49,447 bases of DNA, taken from NCBI GenBank assembly GCA_903844385.1, contig CAIMTJ010000056.1, positions 1 to 49,447 on the forward strand, read 5' to 3'. Positions 7,667 to 16,253 of the stretch are shown here, piece after piece; position 1 is the stretch's first letter; each line of letters starts with the position of its first letter. The translations under genes were made by a program, and so were the position numbers. The notes beneath the pieces were generated by a model. That model saw nothing but the letters and a program-made list of their open reading frames with translations, was not told where the DNA came from and did no database searches. This stretch comes from an uncultured Burkholderiales bacterium (GTDB lineage: Bacteria > Pseudomonadota > Gammaproteobacteria > Burkholderiales > Burkholderiaceae_C).

Positions 7667-8367
7667 ACACTATTAAAAGAAAAACGCTCGAGCATAAAAA
7701 AATCAGCACCAGCTTCAGGCTCCTCAAACAAACACAAAGAATCCACCACAAAAGGGGTGTGCTGTAACTCATCTAGTCGAGTGAGAATTTCAGATCTCAA
7801 AAGTTGCTGTGTCTGCTCATCCACCCCCTTCAGATCACCTGTCAAAGACAAGTGAAACCGAAAGCATTCTGCAACAAAAGGATAACCCCATGTGAGTAGC
7901 ATCTCATCCTCTTTTGCCGTCAAACCTGACGATCGACGCCTGGCCAGATCTTTCTCGTTCAAGGGCATGCGAAAAGCATCCAACTCACGAACCACTTCAA
8001 AGGCGAGTTGATTGATGGTCTGTGGGTCACCCACTGGTGTGAGTGCATAAAAATGATTCAATTGTTCAAAACCCAACTCAAGGACAAAGGGTTTTTGAAC
8101 TTGGGCGAGCTCTTTGATTTTGCCTCTCATGTCCTCAAAACTCACCTGGGCATTTAAGTGATAGGGGGCTTTGATCGTCGCGTGAAGTCCATAACGGCAG
8201 GGGTCTTTGGTCAATGCTTTAAACACCAAGGGATCTATTCCAACCAATTTCGGGGGAATTAAAACCTGTCGAGCTTTGGCGTCGCGACCGAGCCATTGAG
8301 ACCAAATAGACCACCAAGGAGTATCTTCTTGAGGCGCACAATAAATGGCATATCTTGGCATGGTCAT
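7663..8367 (-). CDS. DUF1045 / phosphonate-operon protein, 2H-phosphoesterase-like
   Basis: A 234-residue cytosolic protein of the family found beside C-P lyase genes and named only 'putative phosphonate metabolism protein'. Two His-x-Thr/Ser motifs, HATIK (His62, Thr64) and HLSLT (His172, Ser174), are the hallmark of 2H phosphoesterases, which open cyclic phosphates such as 2',3'-cyclic or 1'',2''-cyclic phosphates. Conserved LARRRSSGLT and a TWGYPFV segment lie between. It is co-transcribed with phnN through an ATGA overlap. No PhnP-type metallo-beta-lactamase, which normally opens 5-phosphoribosyl 1,2-cyclic phosphate, is seen in this locus, so this protein is a candidate for that step; that is an inference. 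Starts at 8367 (MTMPRY) and 8361 are both possible. Confidence 0.85.
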   Translation of the reverse strand: MTMPRYAIYCAPQEDTPWWSIWSQWLGRDAKARQVLIPPKLVGIDPLVFKALTKDPCRYGLHATIKAPYHLNAQVSFEDMRGKIKELAQVQKPFVLELGFEQLNHFYALTPVGDPQTINQLAFEVVRELDAFRMPLNEKDLARRRSSGLTAKEDEMLLTWGYPFVAECFRFHLSLTGDLKGVDEQTQQLLRSEILTRLDELQHTPFVVDSLCLFEEPEAGADFFMLERFSFNSV

Positions 8368-8394
8368 TATTTTCTATTCCTAACAAGTCAATCT

Positions 8395-8431
8395 GCGTCA
8401 TCATTTTTTAACACAAATGTCATGTTACATA
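8395..8431 (+). promoter_or_regulatory. Candidate Pho box and -10 for phnG
   Basis: Bases 8395-8412 match the Pho-box consensus at about 12 of 18 positions (GCGTCAT, then TTTAAC after the spacer). A TACATA at 8426-8431 is correctly placed for a -10. If this is right, ATGs at 8422 and 8431 lie at or before the transcript start and phnG would begin at 8446. The same 55-base gap must also hold the promoter of the divergent DUF1045-phnN pair. Confidence 0.35.
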
Positions 8432-8445
8432 TGTACATTGATGAA

Positions 8446-8949
8446 ATGGTTGAACAAACTAAATTATTAAATAACCAACGATCACATTGGATGGGTTTGC
8501 TTGCACGTGCACCCATCGCATTACTGGAACAGGTTTTGCAATCTTACACACATCTTCAACATGAAACTTTAAAACCATACGAAACAGTGGCCTTCATGGT
8601 GCAAGCGAGAACTGGCTCCAGTGGCCAACGCTTCAATATGGGAGAAGTGAGTGTTGGCCGCATGATTCTCAAACTCCAACTCCACGATGGTGCGATCAAT
8701 GAAGCCACGAGTTATGTTGGGGTGGCTTACATCAAGGGCGCCAATGAGCGGCAAACCTATTTGGCGGCTTTGGCGGATGCGCTGCTGCAGACTCCTGTGC
8801 ATCACGATAGTTTGAGTAAATTGCTGCTCGAGCCCATCGAATCCTGGCTGAGTCAAGAAAGGCAAGCCAAACAAAAAACGGTGCAGGCCACTCAGGTTGA
8901 GTTTTTCACAGTCGCTCGTGAAAATAATGCCGCCCAAGCACAAGGTTAG
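8446..8949 (+). CDS. phnG: C-P lyase core subunit PhnG
   Basis: PhnG is part of the membrane-free PhnGHIJ core complex and, with PhnI, helps form the ribose 5'-triphosphate alkylphosphonate. The RSHWMGLLARAP start, the VQARTGSSGQRFNMGEVSVGR centre (compare RMGGTGERFFAGD in E. coli) and the final TQVEFFTVARENNA are characteristic. The open frame runs back to 8296, but the E. coli protein has only about nine residues before the HWM motif. Of ATGs at 8422, 8431 and 8446, the last is preferred, giving about 167 residues; none has a good Shine-Dalgarno. It is first gene of the plus-strand phn operon, six bases before phnH. Confidence 0.9.
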   Translation: MVEQTKLLNNQRSHWMGLLARAPIALLEQVLQSYTHLQHETLKPYETVAFMVQARTGSSGQRFNMGEVSVGRMILKLQLHDGAINEATSYVGVAYIKGANERQTYLAALADALLQTPVHHDSLSKLLLEPIESWLSQERQAKQKTVQATQVEFFTVARENNAAQAQG

Positions 8950-8955
8950 CCTTTC

Positions 8956-9582
8956 ATGAACATCAGTTTATCCAAGCTGTCCGCAGGTTTTGAAAATATT
9001 CAACGCGACAGTCAACGTATTTTCAGAACAGTCATGGATTCGTTCTCAAGACCAGGCTTACTGTTTGAGATCTCTCCGATTGTTCAAGCCTCGCAAGGTG
9101 AGGGTCAGAGTGTAGCGGGCACATTGCTCTTGGCATTGATGGAGAGTGCCAGCAGTTTATATGTGTCCAAAAACTTGCACAGCACTCAGTGGCCGAGTTT
9201 TTTGAAATTTCATACCGGCTGTGTTCTTTCTCAAGACAGCAGCCATGCCCAATTCATTTGGATTCAAGAGATGCAAGATCTGCCGTCATTGATGAATTGC
9301 GCCTTGGGTAGTCCTGAGTTTCCAGATCAATCCTGCACCTTGATCATTGATGTTCCAGCAATCCATTCACCATCAACCCCAAGAGCCGGACAAGTGTGGA
9401 GTGGACCAGGTATCAAGAAGCCATTAGCCGTTGATATCATGGGCTTACCCAAGGCTTTCTGGGTTGAACGTCAAACTCTGCAAAATTTATACCCTTGCGG
9501 TGTAGATGTCATTTTTTGCACCCCCTCTCAAATTGCCTCTTTGCCCAGATCCACACATATTGGAGAGCTGCCATGTATGTAG
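8956..9582 (+). CDS. phnH: C-P lyase core subunit PhnH
   Basis: A 208-residue subunit of the PhnGHIJ core; E. coli PhnH has 194 residues. It shows the family N-terminus (SAGFENIQRDSQRIFRTVMDSFSRPG), the central GSPEFPDQSCTLIID segment, and the late LWSGPGI-like VWSGPGIKKP motif and a C-terminal GVDVIFCT. PhnH is a PLP-transferase-like fold that has lost the cofactor and acts structurally in the complex. Its last ten bases overlap phnI, which supports coupled translation. Confidence 0.93.
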   Translation: MNISLSKLSAGFENIQRDSQRIFRTVMDSFSRPGLLFEISPIVQASQGEGQSVAGTLLLALMESASSLYVSKNLHSTQWPSFLKFHTGCVLSQDSSHAQFIWIQEMQDLPSLMNCALGSPEFPDQSCTLIIDVPAIHSPSTPRAGQVWSGPGIKKPLAVDIMGLPKAFWVERQTLQNLYPCGVDVIFCTPSQIASLPRSTHIGELPCM

Positions 9583-10655
9583 CGGTCAAGGGAGGCGAAA
9601 AAGCCATCGCAAATAGCGTGCAGTTGCTCAACGCTGAGCGTCGAGGTCGGCTCGATGTCCCAGAGATAGAAGTTGCACAAATTAGCCAACAACTTCGCCT
9701 CGCGGTTGGCAAGGTCATGAACGAAGGCGCTTTGTACGACCCAGAACTTGCTGCCTTGGCCATCAAACAAGCTGCAGGGGATTTACTGGAGGCTTGTTTT
9801 TTACTTCGGGCTTATCGCTCGACCTTGCCTCGAATGGGTTACACATTACCCATTGATACCAACGCCATGGTGATTCGCAGAAGAATATCAGCCACGTTCA
9901 AGGACCTTCCGGGCGGTCAATTGCTGGGGGCCACCTATGATTACACCCAACGATTGCTCGATTTTTCTCTTTTGGACCAACACCACTATGAAACCCTCGA
10001 AGAGGGAATACTTCCATCAGAAAACATCAAAAGTGTGATTGATGTTTTTGATGAAGAGAATTTACTTGAGGTCGATCTCCCTCTAGAGGGTGACCCCGAT
10101 CCCAAGGACATCACTCGCGAGCCTTTGCATTTCCCCGCCGATCGACCCACGCGTTTGCAAAACTTGGTCCGTTCGGATGAGGGTTTTTTACTCGGTATGG
10201 CTTACTCCACACAACGCGGGTATGGCCACACCCACCCCTTTGCCGCAGAAATTCGGTTCGGCTTGGTGAGCGTGATAATTCAGCCCGAGGAACTTTATTT
10301 TTCGATTGATATTGGTGAGATTGAAATCACTGAATGTCAAATGATCAATCAATTTTCGGGTAGCAAAGATAGGCCACCACAGTTCACCAGAGGGTATGGA
10401 TTGGTTTTTGGACATCAAGAGAGAAAAGCGATGGCCATGAGTTTGGTTGATCGCTCTTTGAGAGCCAAAGAATTGGGTGAAACCATTGAGTCTCCCGCTC
10501 AAATGGAGGAGTTTGTCCTCTCACACAGCGACAGTTTGGAATCCTCTGGCTTTGTTCAACATCTCAAACTCCCTCACTATGTGGATTTTCAATCGGAATT
10601 GGAACTCGTGAGGCGACTCAGAAAGAGTGCTCTTGAGGAGAGCGCCCATGGCTGA
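9573..10655 (+). CDS. phnI: C-P lyase core subunit PhnI (nucleosidase)
   Basis: A 360-residue protein (E. coli 354). PhnI displaces adenine from ATP with phosphonate, together with PhnG, H and L. The start MYVAVKGGEKAI is the canonical PhnI N-terminus, with GGAGAG six bases upstream, and overlaps the end of phnH by ten bases. Conserved blocks include QAAGDLLEACFLLRAYRSTL, the SATFKDLPGGQLLGATYDYTQRLLDFSL region, and EPLHFPADRPTRLQNLVRSDEGFLLGMAYSTQRGYGHTHPF. The ORF upstream of 9573 in the same frame is an out-of-frame copy of phnH sequence and is excluded. Confidence 0.94.
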   Translation: MYVAVKGGEKAIANSVQLLNAERRGRLDVPEIEVAQISQQLRLAVGKVMNEGALYDPELAALAIKQAAGDLLEACFLLRAYRSTLPRMGYTLPIDTNAMVIRRRISATFKDLPGGQLLGATYDYTQRLLDFSLLDQHHYETLEEGILPSENIKSVIDVFDEENLLEVDLPLEGDPDPKDITREPLHFPADRPTRLQNLVRSDEGFLLGMAYSTQRGYGHTHPFAAEIRFGLVSVIIQPEELYFSIDIGEIEITECQMINQFSGSKDRPPQFTRGYGLVFGHQERKAMAMSLVDRSLRAKELGETIESPAQMEEFVLSHSDSLESSGFVQHLKLPHYVDFQSELELVRRLRKSALEESAHG

Positions 10656-11517
10656 ACCTCTCAATGCGGCCAACCGCGGTTTTAACTTCGCCTACTTGGA
10701 TGAACAAACCAAGCGCATGATTCGGCGCGCTTTACTCAAAGCCATTGCAATTCCAGGCTATCAGGTGCCCTTTGCGTCGAAAGAAATGCCATTGCCTTAC
10801 GGATGGGGCACCGGCGGCATCCAGGTCACCGCTTCGATTATCGGTCGAGATGACACCTTGAAAGTCATTGATCAAGGCAGCGACGATACCGTTAATGCGG
10901 TCAATATTCGCAAGTTCTTTCAAAAAACCACCCACGTGGCTACCACTGAGGACACCGAAAAAGCCACCCTCATTCAAACCCGACACCGTATCCCAGAGCA
11001 CCCCTTGAGCGAGGGGCAAATCATGGTCTACCAAGTCCCTGTACCCGAACCCTTACAGCGCTTGGAGCCCAAAAGCGCTCAAACACGGCGCATGCATGCG
11101 CTAGCCGACTATGGGCTCATGCACGTGAAATTGTATGAAGACATCACACATTTTGGAAAAATCACCTCCACCTACGATTACCCGGTGATGGTCAACCATC
11201 GGTACTTGACGTCGCCCTCGCCCATTCCGAAATTTGACAATCCCAAGTTGCACCAATCTAAAGCCTTGCATCTCTTTGGCGCCGGGCGAGAAAAAAGAAT
11301 TTATGCCATTCCCCCCTACACAGACGTGGTGAGCTTGGGTTTTGAGGATCACCCCTTTGAGTTACAGAAATGGTCCCAAGCTTGCACTTTGTGCGGGTCG
11401 AGTTCGACGTTCTTAGATGAAGTGATCACATCAGATCAGGGAGACCATATGTTTGTATGCTCCGACACCAACCATTGTCTTCGTCACCAGACCAAGGAAT
11501 CCCCACATGCAGGGTGA
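10648..11517 (+). CDS. phnJ: C-P lyase radical SAM catalytic subunit PhnJ
   Basis: This 289-residue protein is the radical-SAM enzyme that cleaves the carbon-phosphorus bond of ribosyl 5-phosphonates, giving the alkane and 5-phosphoribosyl 1,2-cyclic phosphate. The signature cysteines are complete: Cys246, Cys249, Cys271 and Cys277 in the spacing C-x2-C-x21-C-x5-C, identical to E. coli PhnJ. The N-terminal MAEPLNAANRGFNFAYLDEQTKR and the GWGTGGIQVTASIIG block are family marks. GAGGAG lies seven bases before the ATG, and the start overlaps phnI by eight bases. With all four cysteines retained, the enzyme should be functional. Confidence 0.96.
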   Translation: MAEPLNAANRGFNFAYLDEQTKRMIRRALLKAIAIPGYQVPFASKEMPLPYGWGTGGIQVTASIIGRDDTLKVIDQGSDDTVNAVNIRKFFQKTTHVATTEDTEKATLIQTRHRIPEHPLSEGQIMVYQVPVPEPLQRLEPKSAQTRRMHALADYGLMHVKLYEDITHFGKITSTYDYPVMVNHRYLTSPSPIPKFDNPKLHQSKALHLFGAGREKRIYAIPPYTDVVSLGFEDHPFELQKWSQACTLCGSSSTFLDEVITSDQGDHMFVCSDTNHCLRHQTKESPHAG

Positions 11518-12331
11518 ATCGATTGTGGAGCATCAGCTCTTTGGGGACCGTAATCAAGCTCAAAGTCCTTTACTGAGCGTCAAAGATTTGAGCAAATCGT
11601 TTGGCACGAGACGTGCGCTCGAGCAGGTGTCTTTTGACGTCTGCACTGGAGAGGTTCTCGCCATCGTGGGTGAATCGGGATCGGGCAAATCAACTCTGCT
11701 CAATTGCATCAATGCCAATTTAGAGTTTGACCACGGTCAGGTGCTTTTTAGCTCAAAAGCTCTGGGCTGGGTGGACATGGCCAAATTGAGTGAACTCGAT
11801 CAACGATTGATCAAGAGGACCGAATGGGGCTTTGTCCATCAAAATCCAAGAGATGGTTTGATCATGAATGTTTCTGCTGGTGCCAATATTGGCGAGAGAC
11901 TGATGTCAAACGGCGCTCGAAACTATTCACACATCCGAGCTCAAGCTTTGGAGAGCCTACTCGAGGTTGAAATCGACGCGGAGAGACTCGATGACATGCC
12001 CCAGCGTTTTTCTGGGGGCATGCAGCAGCGTCTTCAAATTGCACGCAACTTGGTGACTCACCCCAGGCTCATTTTGATGGATGAACCCACCTCTGGGTTG
12101 GATGTGTCCGTACAAGCCAAGCTTTTGGACCTCCTCAAACAATTAACCCGCAAGCGGGGTTTGGCGGTGGTGATCGTGACGCATGACTTGGCAGTGGCCA
12201 GACTCTTGGCCGACCAAATGATCGTCATGCAAGACGGCAAAGTGGTGGAGTGCGGGCTGACCGATCAAATTTTAGACGACCCCCAGCACCCCTACAGCCA
12301 ACTCCTCGTGTCTTCCATCTTACAGGGCTAA
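11507..12331 (+). CDS. phnK: C-P lyase ATP-binding protein PhnK
   Basis: A 274-residue ABC-type ATPase that binds the PhnGHIJ core, where it docks on PhnJ rather than powering transport. Walker A GESGSGKST, signature FSGGMQQRLQIAR, Walker B LILMDEPT and the switch His in VIVTHDLAVARLLADQ are all intact. The start at 11507 overlaps phnJ by 11 bases; the frame is open further upstream but that part lies inside phnJ. It is about 20 residues longer than E. coli PhnK, all at the N-terminus, so a later start cannot be excluded. Confidence 0.93.
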   Translation: MQGESIVEHQLFGDRNQAQSPLLSVKDLSKSFGTRRALEQVSFDVCTGEVLAIVGESGSGKSTLLNCINANLEFDHGQVLFSSKALGWVDMAKLSELDQRLIKRTEWGFVHQNPRDGLIMNVSAGANIGERLMSNGARNYSHIRAQALESLLEVEIDAERLDDMPQRFSGGMQQRLQIARNLVTHPRLILMDEPTSGLDVSVQAKLLDLLKQLTRKRGLAVVIVTHDLAVARLLADQMIVMQDGKVVECGLTDQILDDPQHPYSQLLVSSILQG

Positions 12332-12340
12332 AGACTGACC

Positions 12341-13129
12341 ATGAGCCCCATCGACAACCAAGCCTCAGCGCCATTGAAACTCAAACTCGAAGGGGTGAGT
12401 AAACATTTTTTTCTGCACCAACGCTCAGACCAGGCCTTACAAGTGCTGCAAAACGTCAACGTCGAGGTGCGAGCGGGAGAATGTGTGGCGCTCGATGGCT
12501 CTTCAGGCATGGGGAAAAGCAGTATTTTGAAGATGATCTTTGGCAACTATTTGGCCAGTTCGGGGCATATTTGGGTCAAAAAAACAAGCGATGAATGGGT
12601 CGATGTGGCCCATGCGCCTGTGCGCGAAGTGTTGCAATTGAGAGCCAACACCATCAATTATGTCAGCCAATTCCTGCGCATCATCCCAAGGATTGGAGCC
12701 TTTGACTTGGTCAAGCAAGAAGCTCTCTTTCATACGCACACCCAGGAGATGCAATCAAATTCTCTTGTGTCTTTGCCCGCCTTGCCCATCTCAAAAGCCA
12801 GTGAAAAAGAGTTGGATGAACGAGTTGCACAAATGCTCGAGCGACTTCACATCGCACCTCGCTTGTGGCACTTGCCACCATCGACTTTTTCCGGTGGCGA
12901 ACAGCAAAGAATCAATTTGGCCAAAAGCCTGATCAACCCCAAGCCCGTGTTGCTGCTCGATGAACCCAGTGCCTCCTTGGACCTCACCAATGCCGAGATC
13001 GTCATTGACTTGATCAACGCAGAGCGTCGCCGCGGAGCGGCCATCTTGGGCATTTTTCACGACATCGATGTCAAGAATGCACTGATGACACGGTCTATTC
13101 CAATGTCAGACTTTCAGCCCCAATTATGA
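12341..13129 (+). CDS. phnL: C-P lyase ATP-binding protein PhnL
   Basis: A 262-residue ABC-type ATPase that pairs with PhnK in the C-P lyase complex and is needed for the PhnI-dependent nucleosidase step. Walker A is GSSGMGKSS, signature FSGGEQQRINLAK, Walker B VLLLDEPSASLD, followed by FHDIDVKNALMTR. It is about 35 residues longer than E. coli PhnL (226); the extra length includes a QSNSLVSLPALPISKASEKE segment between the Q-loop and signature. It begins nine bases after phnK and ends in an ATGA overlap with phnM. Confidence 0.93.
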   Translation: MSPIDNQASAPLKLKLEGVSKHFFLHQRSDQALQVLQNVNVEVRAGECVALDGSSGMGKSSILKMIFGNYLASSGHIWVKKTSDEWVDVAHAPVREVLQLRANTINYVSQFLRIIPRIGAFDLVKQEALFHTHTQEMQSNSLVSLPALPISKASEKELDERVAQMLERLHIAPRLWHLPPSTFSGGEQQRINLAKSLINPKPVLLLDEPSASLDLTNAEIVIDLINAERRRGAAILGIFHDIDVKNALMTRSIPMSDFQPQL

Positions 13130-14280
13130 AAACCACTGTCCTCACCAACGCAAAAATCGTTCTACCTGAAGAAATTTTCTTGGGCACTCTTGAATTCCAA
13201 GGCACGCTTATCAAAGGCATCACTCGAGGCAACACCTCAGCACTGGCCAGCATAGATTGCGAAGGTGACTATGTGATGCCTGGCTTGATTGAGCTGCACA
13301 CCGACAACTTGGAGCGGCACTTGATGCCCAGGCCTAAAACCTATTGGGCAGAATTACCGGCGCTGGTAGCCCACGATGCAGAACTCATTGCGGCGGGCAT
13401 CACCACGGTATTTGACTCGATCGGGATTGGTGAGGCTGATGATTCCTCACTCAGGGGTAAAGGCTGGGAGGCAGTTCTCAAGGCCTTGAAAGACGCGCAG
13501 GAGCACCAAATGCTCAGAAGTGAGCATTTTTTACACGTGCGATGCGAGCTCCCCTCACCCAAGTGCATTGATTTGTTCCAAGTCTTTGAAGGCCACCCAG
13601 CGCTAAAACTCATCTCTTTGATGGACCACACCCCAGGTCAACGGCAATTTCAAGACATTGAGAAAGCGCGCGTCTACTACATGGGTAAAAAAGCTTGGTC
13701 GCTTCAGTATTTCGAAGAGCGGGTGGCGGCTGCGGCTGAGTTACAAGAAAAATATGCCAACCCCAATCGAGAGCACTTCATCGGTTTTGCCAAAGAGCAC
13801 CAAATTTGTTTGGCCTCGCATGACGATGCAACGCTGGAGCATGTCCATCAAGCGATTGATGAGGGAGTGCGCATCTGTGAGTTCCCAACCCAAGTGGCTG
13901 CGGCACAAGCGGCACACGAGGGCGGTTTGGCCGTGATCATGGGGGGGCCCAATATGATGAGAGGCGGCTCACACTCGGGCAATGTGGCTGCCGTTGAATT
14001 GGCGAAACTTGGATTTTTAGATATTTTGTCATCCGACTATGTGCCAGCCAGCCTTTTGGGCGCCGCCTTCAAACTCATCGACCAAGCAGGATTCAGTCTT
14101 GAAAAGGCAGTCGCTTGTGTAAGCACCCACGCCGCCAAAGCCATCGGCTTTGATGACCGTGGCGCACTTGAGGTGGGTCTCAGAGCCGATGTCATTCGTG
14201 TCAAGCCCATTGGTTTAGAAGGCCAAGGAACACTTCCACTGGTGCGTTCGGTTTGGAGAGCGGGTCAACAAGTTTTATAA
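13126..14280 (+). CDS. phnM: Alpha-D-ribose 1-methylphosphonate 5-triphosphate diphosphatase PhnM
   Basis: A 384-residue amidohydrolase-fold enzyme that removes pyrophosphate from ribosyl phosphonate 5'-triphosphate to give the PhnJ substrate. The metal-binding N-terminal motif MPGLIELHTDNLERHLMPRP, the ASHDDATLEH block and the GGPNMMRGGSHSGN and LSSDYVPASLL blocks are all typical of PhnM; length matches the family (378 in E. coli). The start overlaps the phnL stop as ATGA. It closes the catalytic part of the operon, and a strong Pho box lies right behind it in front of phnC. Confidence 0.95.
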   Translation: MKTTVLTNAKIVLPEEIFLGTLEFQGTLIKGITRGNTSALASIDCEGDYVMPGLIELHTDNLERHLMPRPKTYWAELPALVAHDAELIAAGITTVFDSIGIGEADDSSLRGKGWEAVLKALKDAQEHQMLRSEHFLHVRCELPSPKCIDLFQVFEGHPALKLISLMDHTPGQRQFQDIEKARVYYMGKKAWSLQYFEERVAAAAELQEKYANPNREHFIGFAKEHQICLASHDDATLEHVHQAIDEGVRICEFPTQVAAAQAAHEGGLAVIMGGPNMMRGGSHSGNVAAVELAKLGFLDILSSDYVPASLLGAAFKLIDQAGFSLEKAVACVSTHAAKAIGFDDRGALEVGLRADVIRVKPIGLEGQGTLPLVRSVWRAGQQVL

Positions 14281-14304
14281 AGAAATGATTATTTTTTTGT
14301 ATCA

Positions 14305-14338
14305 GTGTCATCTCTTTGTCATTGCTGGTATTTACTCT
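14305..14338 (+). promoter_or_regulatory. Strong Pho box and -10 upstream of phnC
   Basis: Two perfect TGTCAT half-sites start at 14306 and 14317, exactly 11 bases apart as PhoB requires; the 18-base box 14305-14322 matches the consensus at 14 positions. A TACTCT at 14333-14338 sits ten bases downstream, as expected for the -10. A third TGTCAT starts at 14340, 23 bases after the second. The box lies between phnM and phnC, so phnCDE and the genes behind it have their own phosphate-starvation promoter. Confidence 0.75.
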
Positions 14339-14376
14339 CTGTCATCGATTCTCAAACACCTTATCTACGAACACCC

Positions 14377-15243
14377 ATGAGCCCTGCTATTGAAGTTTCT
14401 AGCCTCACGAAAAGCTACAAAACCAGCAGCGTTGCACTCAATGGGATTTCTTTTGAAATCCAACCTGGTGAAATGGTGGCATTGATTGGTGCATCAGGCT
14501 CTGGCAAGTCGACACTGCTGCGGCTGTTGTCTGGCTTAATGCCGGCCAATGCTGGCAGCATCTCCAGCATCGCGATCAATGGGCGTGTCATTCAGACGCA
14601 CGGGAAAGTGGCAGCAGACATCCGGTCCTCTAGAGCTCACGTGGGATTGATTTTTCAACAATTCAATTTGGTCGACCGCTTGAGCGTGCTCACCAATGTA
14701 CTGGCGGGGATGCTGCATCGACTACCGCTTTACCGAACACTCCTTGGCTTTTTCAAGGATGATGAAAAAAGATTGGCCATTGAAGCCTTGATGCGTGTTG
14801 GAATCGGTCAATGCGCTTATCAGCGAGCCAGTACTTTGTCTGGCGGTCAACAACAACGCGCGGCTATTGCCAGGACCATGGTGCAACAAGCCAAGATTGT
14901 TCTCGCCGATGAGCCCATCGCCTCCTTAGACCCTGAGTCCTCGCGCATGGTCATGGAGTTGCTCACAGAAATGAATCAAAAGGATGGTTGCACTGTGTTG
15001 GTGAGTCTTCATCAAATCAATGTGGCCATCAAATATTGTCCTCGTACCATTGCCTTGAGCCATGGGGACATTGTGTATGACGGTCCAACTTCTGCACTTT
15101 CACCACGATTGCTGCGTGAGCTCTATGGCGTAGAAGCCGATGAGCTTTTGAAGGAGTCCACCACGACAACCTTAGACGCGACTTCAGTCAGCTCAACCAG
15201 CCCTGAGGCGCATTCCAGCTTGAATTTGGCCAATGTTTATTAA
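14377..15243 (+). CDS. phnC: Phosphonate ABC transporter ATP-binding protein PhnC
   Basis: A 288-residue ATPase that powers phosphonate import through PhnE. Walker [11 protein letters not shown]-loop [19 protein letters not shown], signature [13 protein letters not shown], Walker [13 protein letters not shown] and the switch His in [14 protein letters not shown] identify it as the PhnC branch. The open frame begins with a GTG at 14305, but that GTG lies inside the Pho box; the ATG at 14377 (MSPAIEV) is the logical start. About 30 extra C-terminal residues, rich in Ser and Thr, follow the usual end of the domain. Confidence 0.93.
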   Translation: MSPAIEVSSLTKSYKTSSVALNGISFEIQPGEMVALIGASGSGKSTLLRLLSGLMPANAGSISSIAINGRVIQTHGKVAADIRSSRAHVGLIFQQFNLVDRLSVLTNVLAGMLHRLPLYRTLLGFFKDDEKRLAIEALMRVGIGQCAYQRASTLSGGQQQRAAIARTMVQQAKIVLADEPIASLDPESSRMVMELLTEMNQKDGCTVLVSLHQINVAIKYCPRTIALSHGDIVYDGPTSALSPRLLRELYGVEADELLKESTTTTLDATSVSSTSPEAHSSLNLANVY

Positions 15244-15261
15244 TTTTCAGGAGTATTTTTC

Positions 15262-16236
15262 ATGACTTTAACCCCTCCCAAACTTTTGCTCTCGGCTTGC
15301 GCCCTCGCCTGTGTGACCATGCTCAGCCTGTCCCAGGCCCAAGCGGTCGAGCTCAATTTTGGCATCATTTCTGTGGACTCATCCAATGCGTTGCGCTCTG
15401 CTTGGGAGCCCGTCACCAACGATTGGTCCACATGCACTGGCTACACCATCAAGCCTTATTTCGCCACGGACTATGCTGGTGTCATTGAAGGCATGCGGTT
15501 CAATAAAGTTCAAATTGGATGGTTCGGAAACCTCTCCGCCATGGAAGCCGTGGACCGCTCCAATGGAGAAATTTTCGCCAAAACCATTCGCATGGATGGC
15601 TCAGAAGGTTATAACTCTTTGTTGGTCACCAACAAAGACTCACCTTACAACAATTTAAGTGATTTCCTCAAACACACCAAAGAGATCAACTTTGGCATTG
15701 GTGACCCGAACTCAACTTCTGGCTTCTTGGTGCCCAGTTACTATGTTTTTGCCAAAAATAATATCAACCCCAAGACCGATTTCAAATCGATTCGCTCTGC
15801 CAACCACGCCACCAATTTGATGGCTGCGGCCATGAAACAAGTGGACGTCGCTACCAACAATACCGAAGATTGGGAGCGCGCAGAGAAGGCTCGTCCTGAA
15901 ATCATCAAGGATTTGAAAATCATTTGGCGCTCACCTTTGATCCCTGCTGATCCCTTTGTCTACAGAGCCGATTTGCCCGCGGACCAAAAGGCCAAGATCA
16001 AGTCTTGCTTGACCGGTTACACATCGGGACCTGACGCCGCAGATCACAAAGAGAAATTGGCCAAAATCGTTGCCAGCGGGATCGTTCCCTCCACCAACGA
16101 TCAGCTCAAACCCATTCGTCAAATTGCTTTGTTCACCGAAATGACCAAGCTTGAAAACGACGCTACGATCGATGCGGCTGAAAAGCAAAAGAAAATGGCT
16201 GTGGTCAAGGACAAATTGGCAGCTCTTGAGAAGTAA
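15262..16236 (+). CDS. phnD: Phosphonate ABC transporter substrate-binding protein PhnD
   Basis: A 324-residue periplasmic binding protein. A Sec signal peptide (hydrophobic core [15 protein letters not shown] cleavage region, mature start near VELNFG) is followed by the PhnD fold, with [24 protein letters not shown] and the [20 protein letters not shown] ligand-binding segment that contacts the phosphonate oxygens. Two cysteines (in STCTGY and KSCLTGY) could form a disulfide. CAGGAG lies about nine bases before the ATG. It delivers phosphonates to PhnCE. Confidence 0.94.
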   Translation: MTLTPPKLLLSACALACVTMLSLSQAQAVELNFGIISVDSSNALRSAWEPVTNDWSTCTGYTIKPYFATDYAGVIEGMRFNKVQIGWFGNLSAMEAVDRSNGEIFAKTIRMDGSEGYNSLLVTNKDSPYNNLSDFLKHTKEINFGIGDPNSTSGFLVPSYYVFAKNNINPKTDFKSIRSANHATNLMAAAMKQVDVATNNTEDWERAEKARPEIIKDLKIIWRSPLIPADPFVYRADLPADQKAKIKSCLTGYTSGPDAADHKEKLAKIVASGIVPSTNDQLKPIRQIALFTEMTKLENDATIDAAEKQKKMAVVKDKLAALEK

Positions 16237-16253
16237 TTCCTGAGACACCCCCT

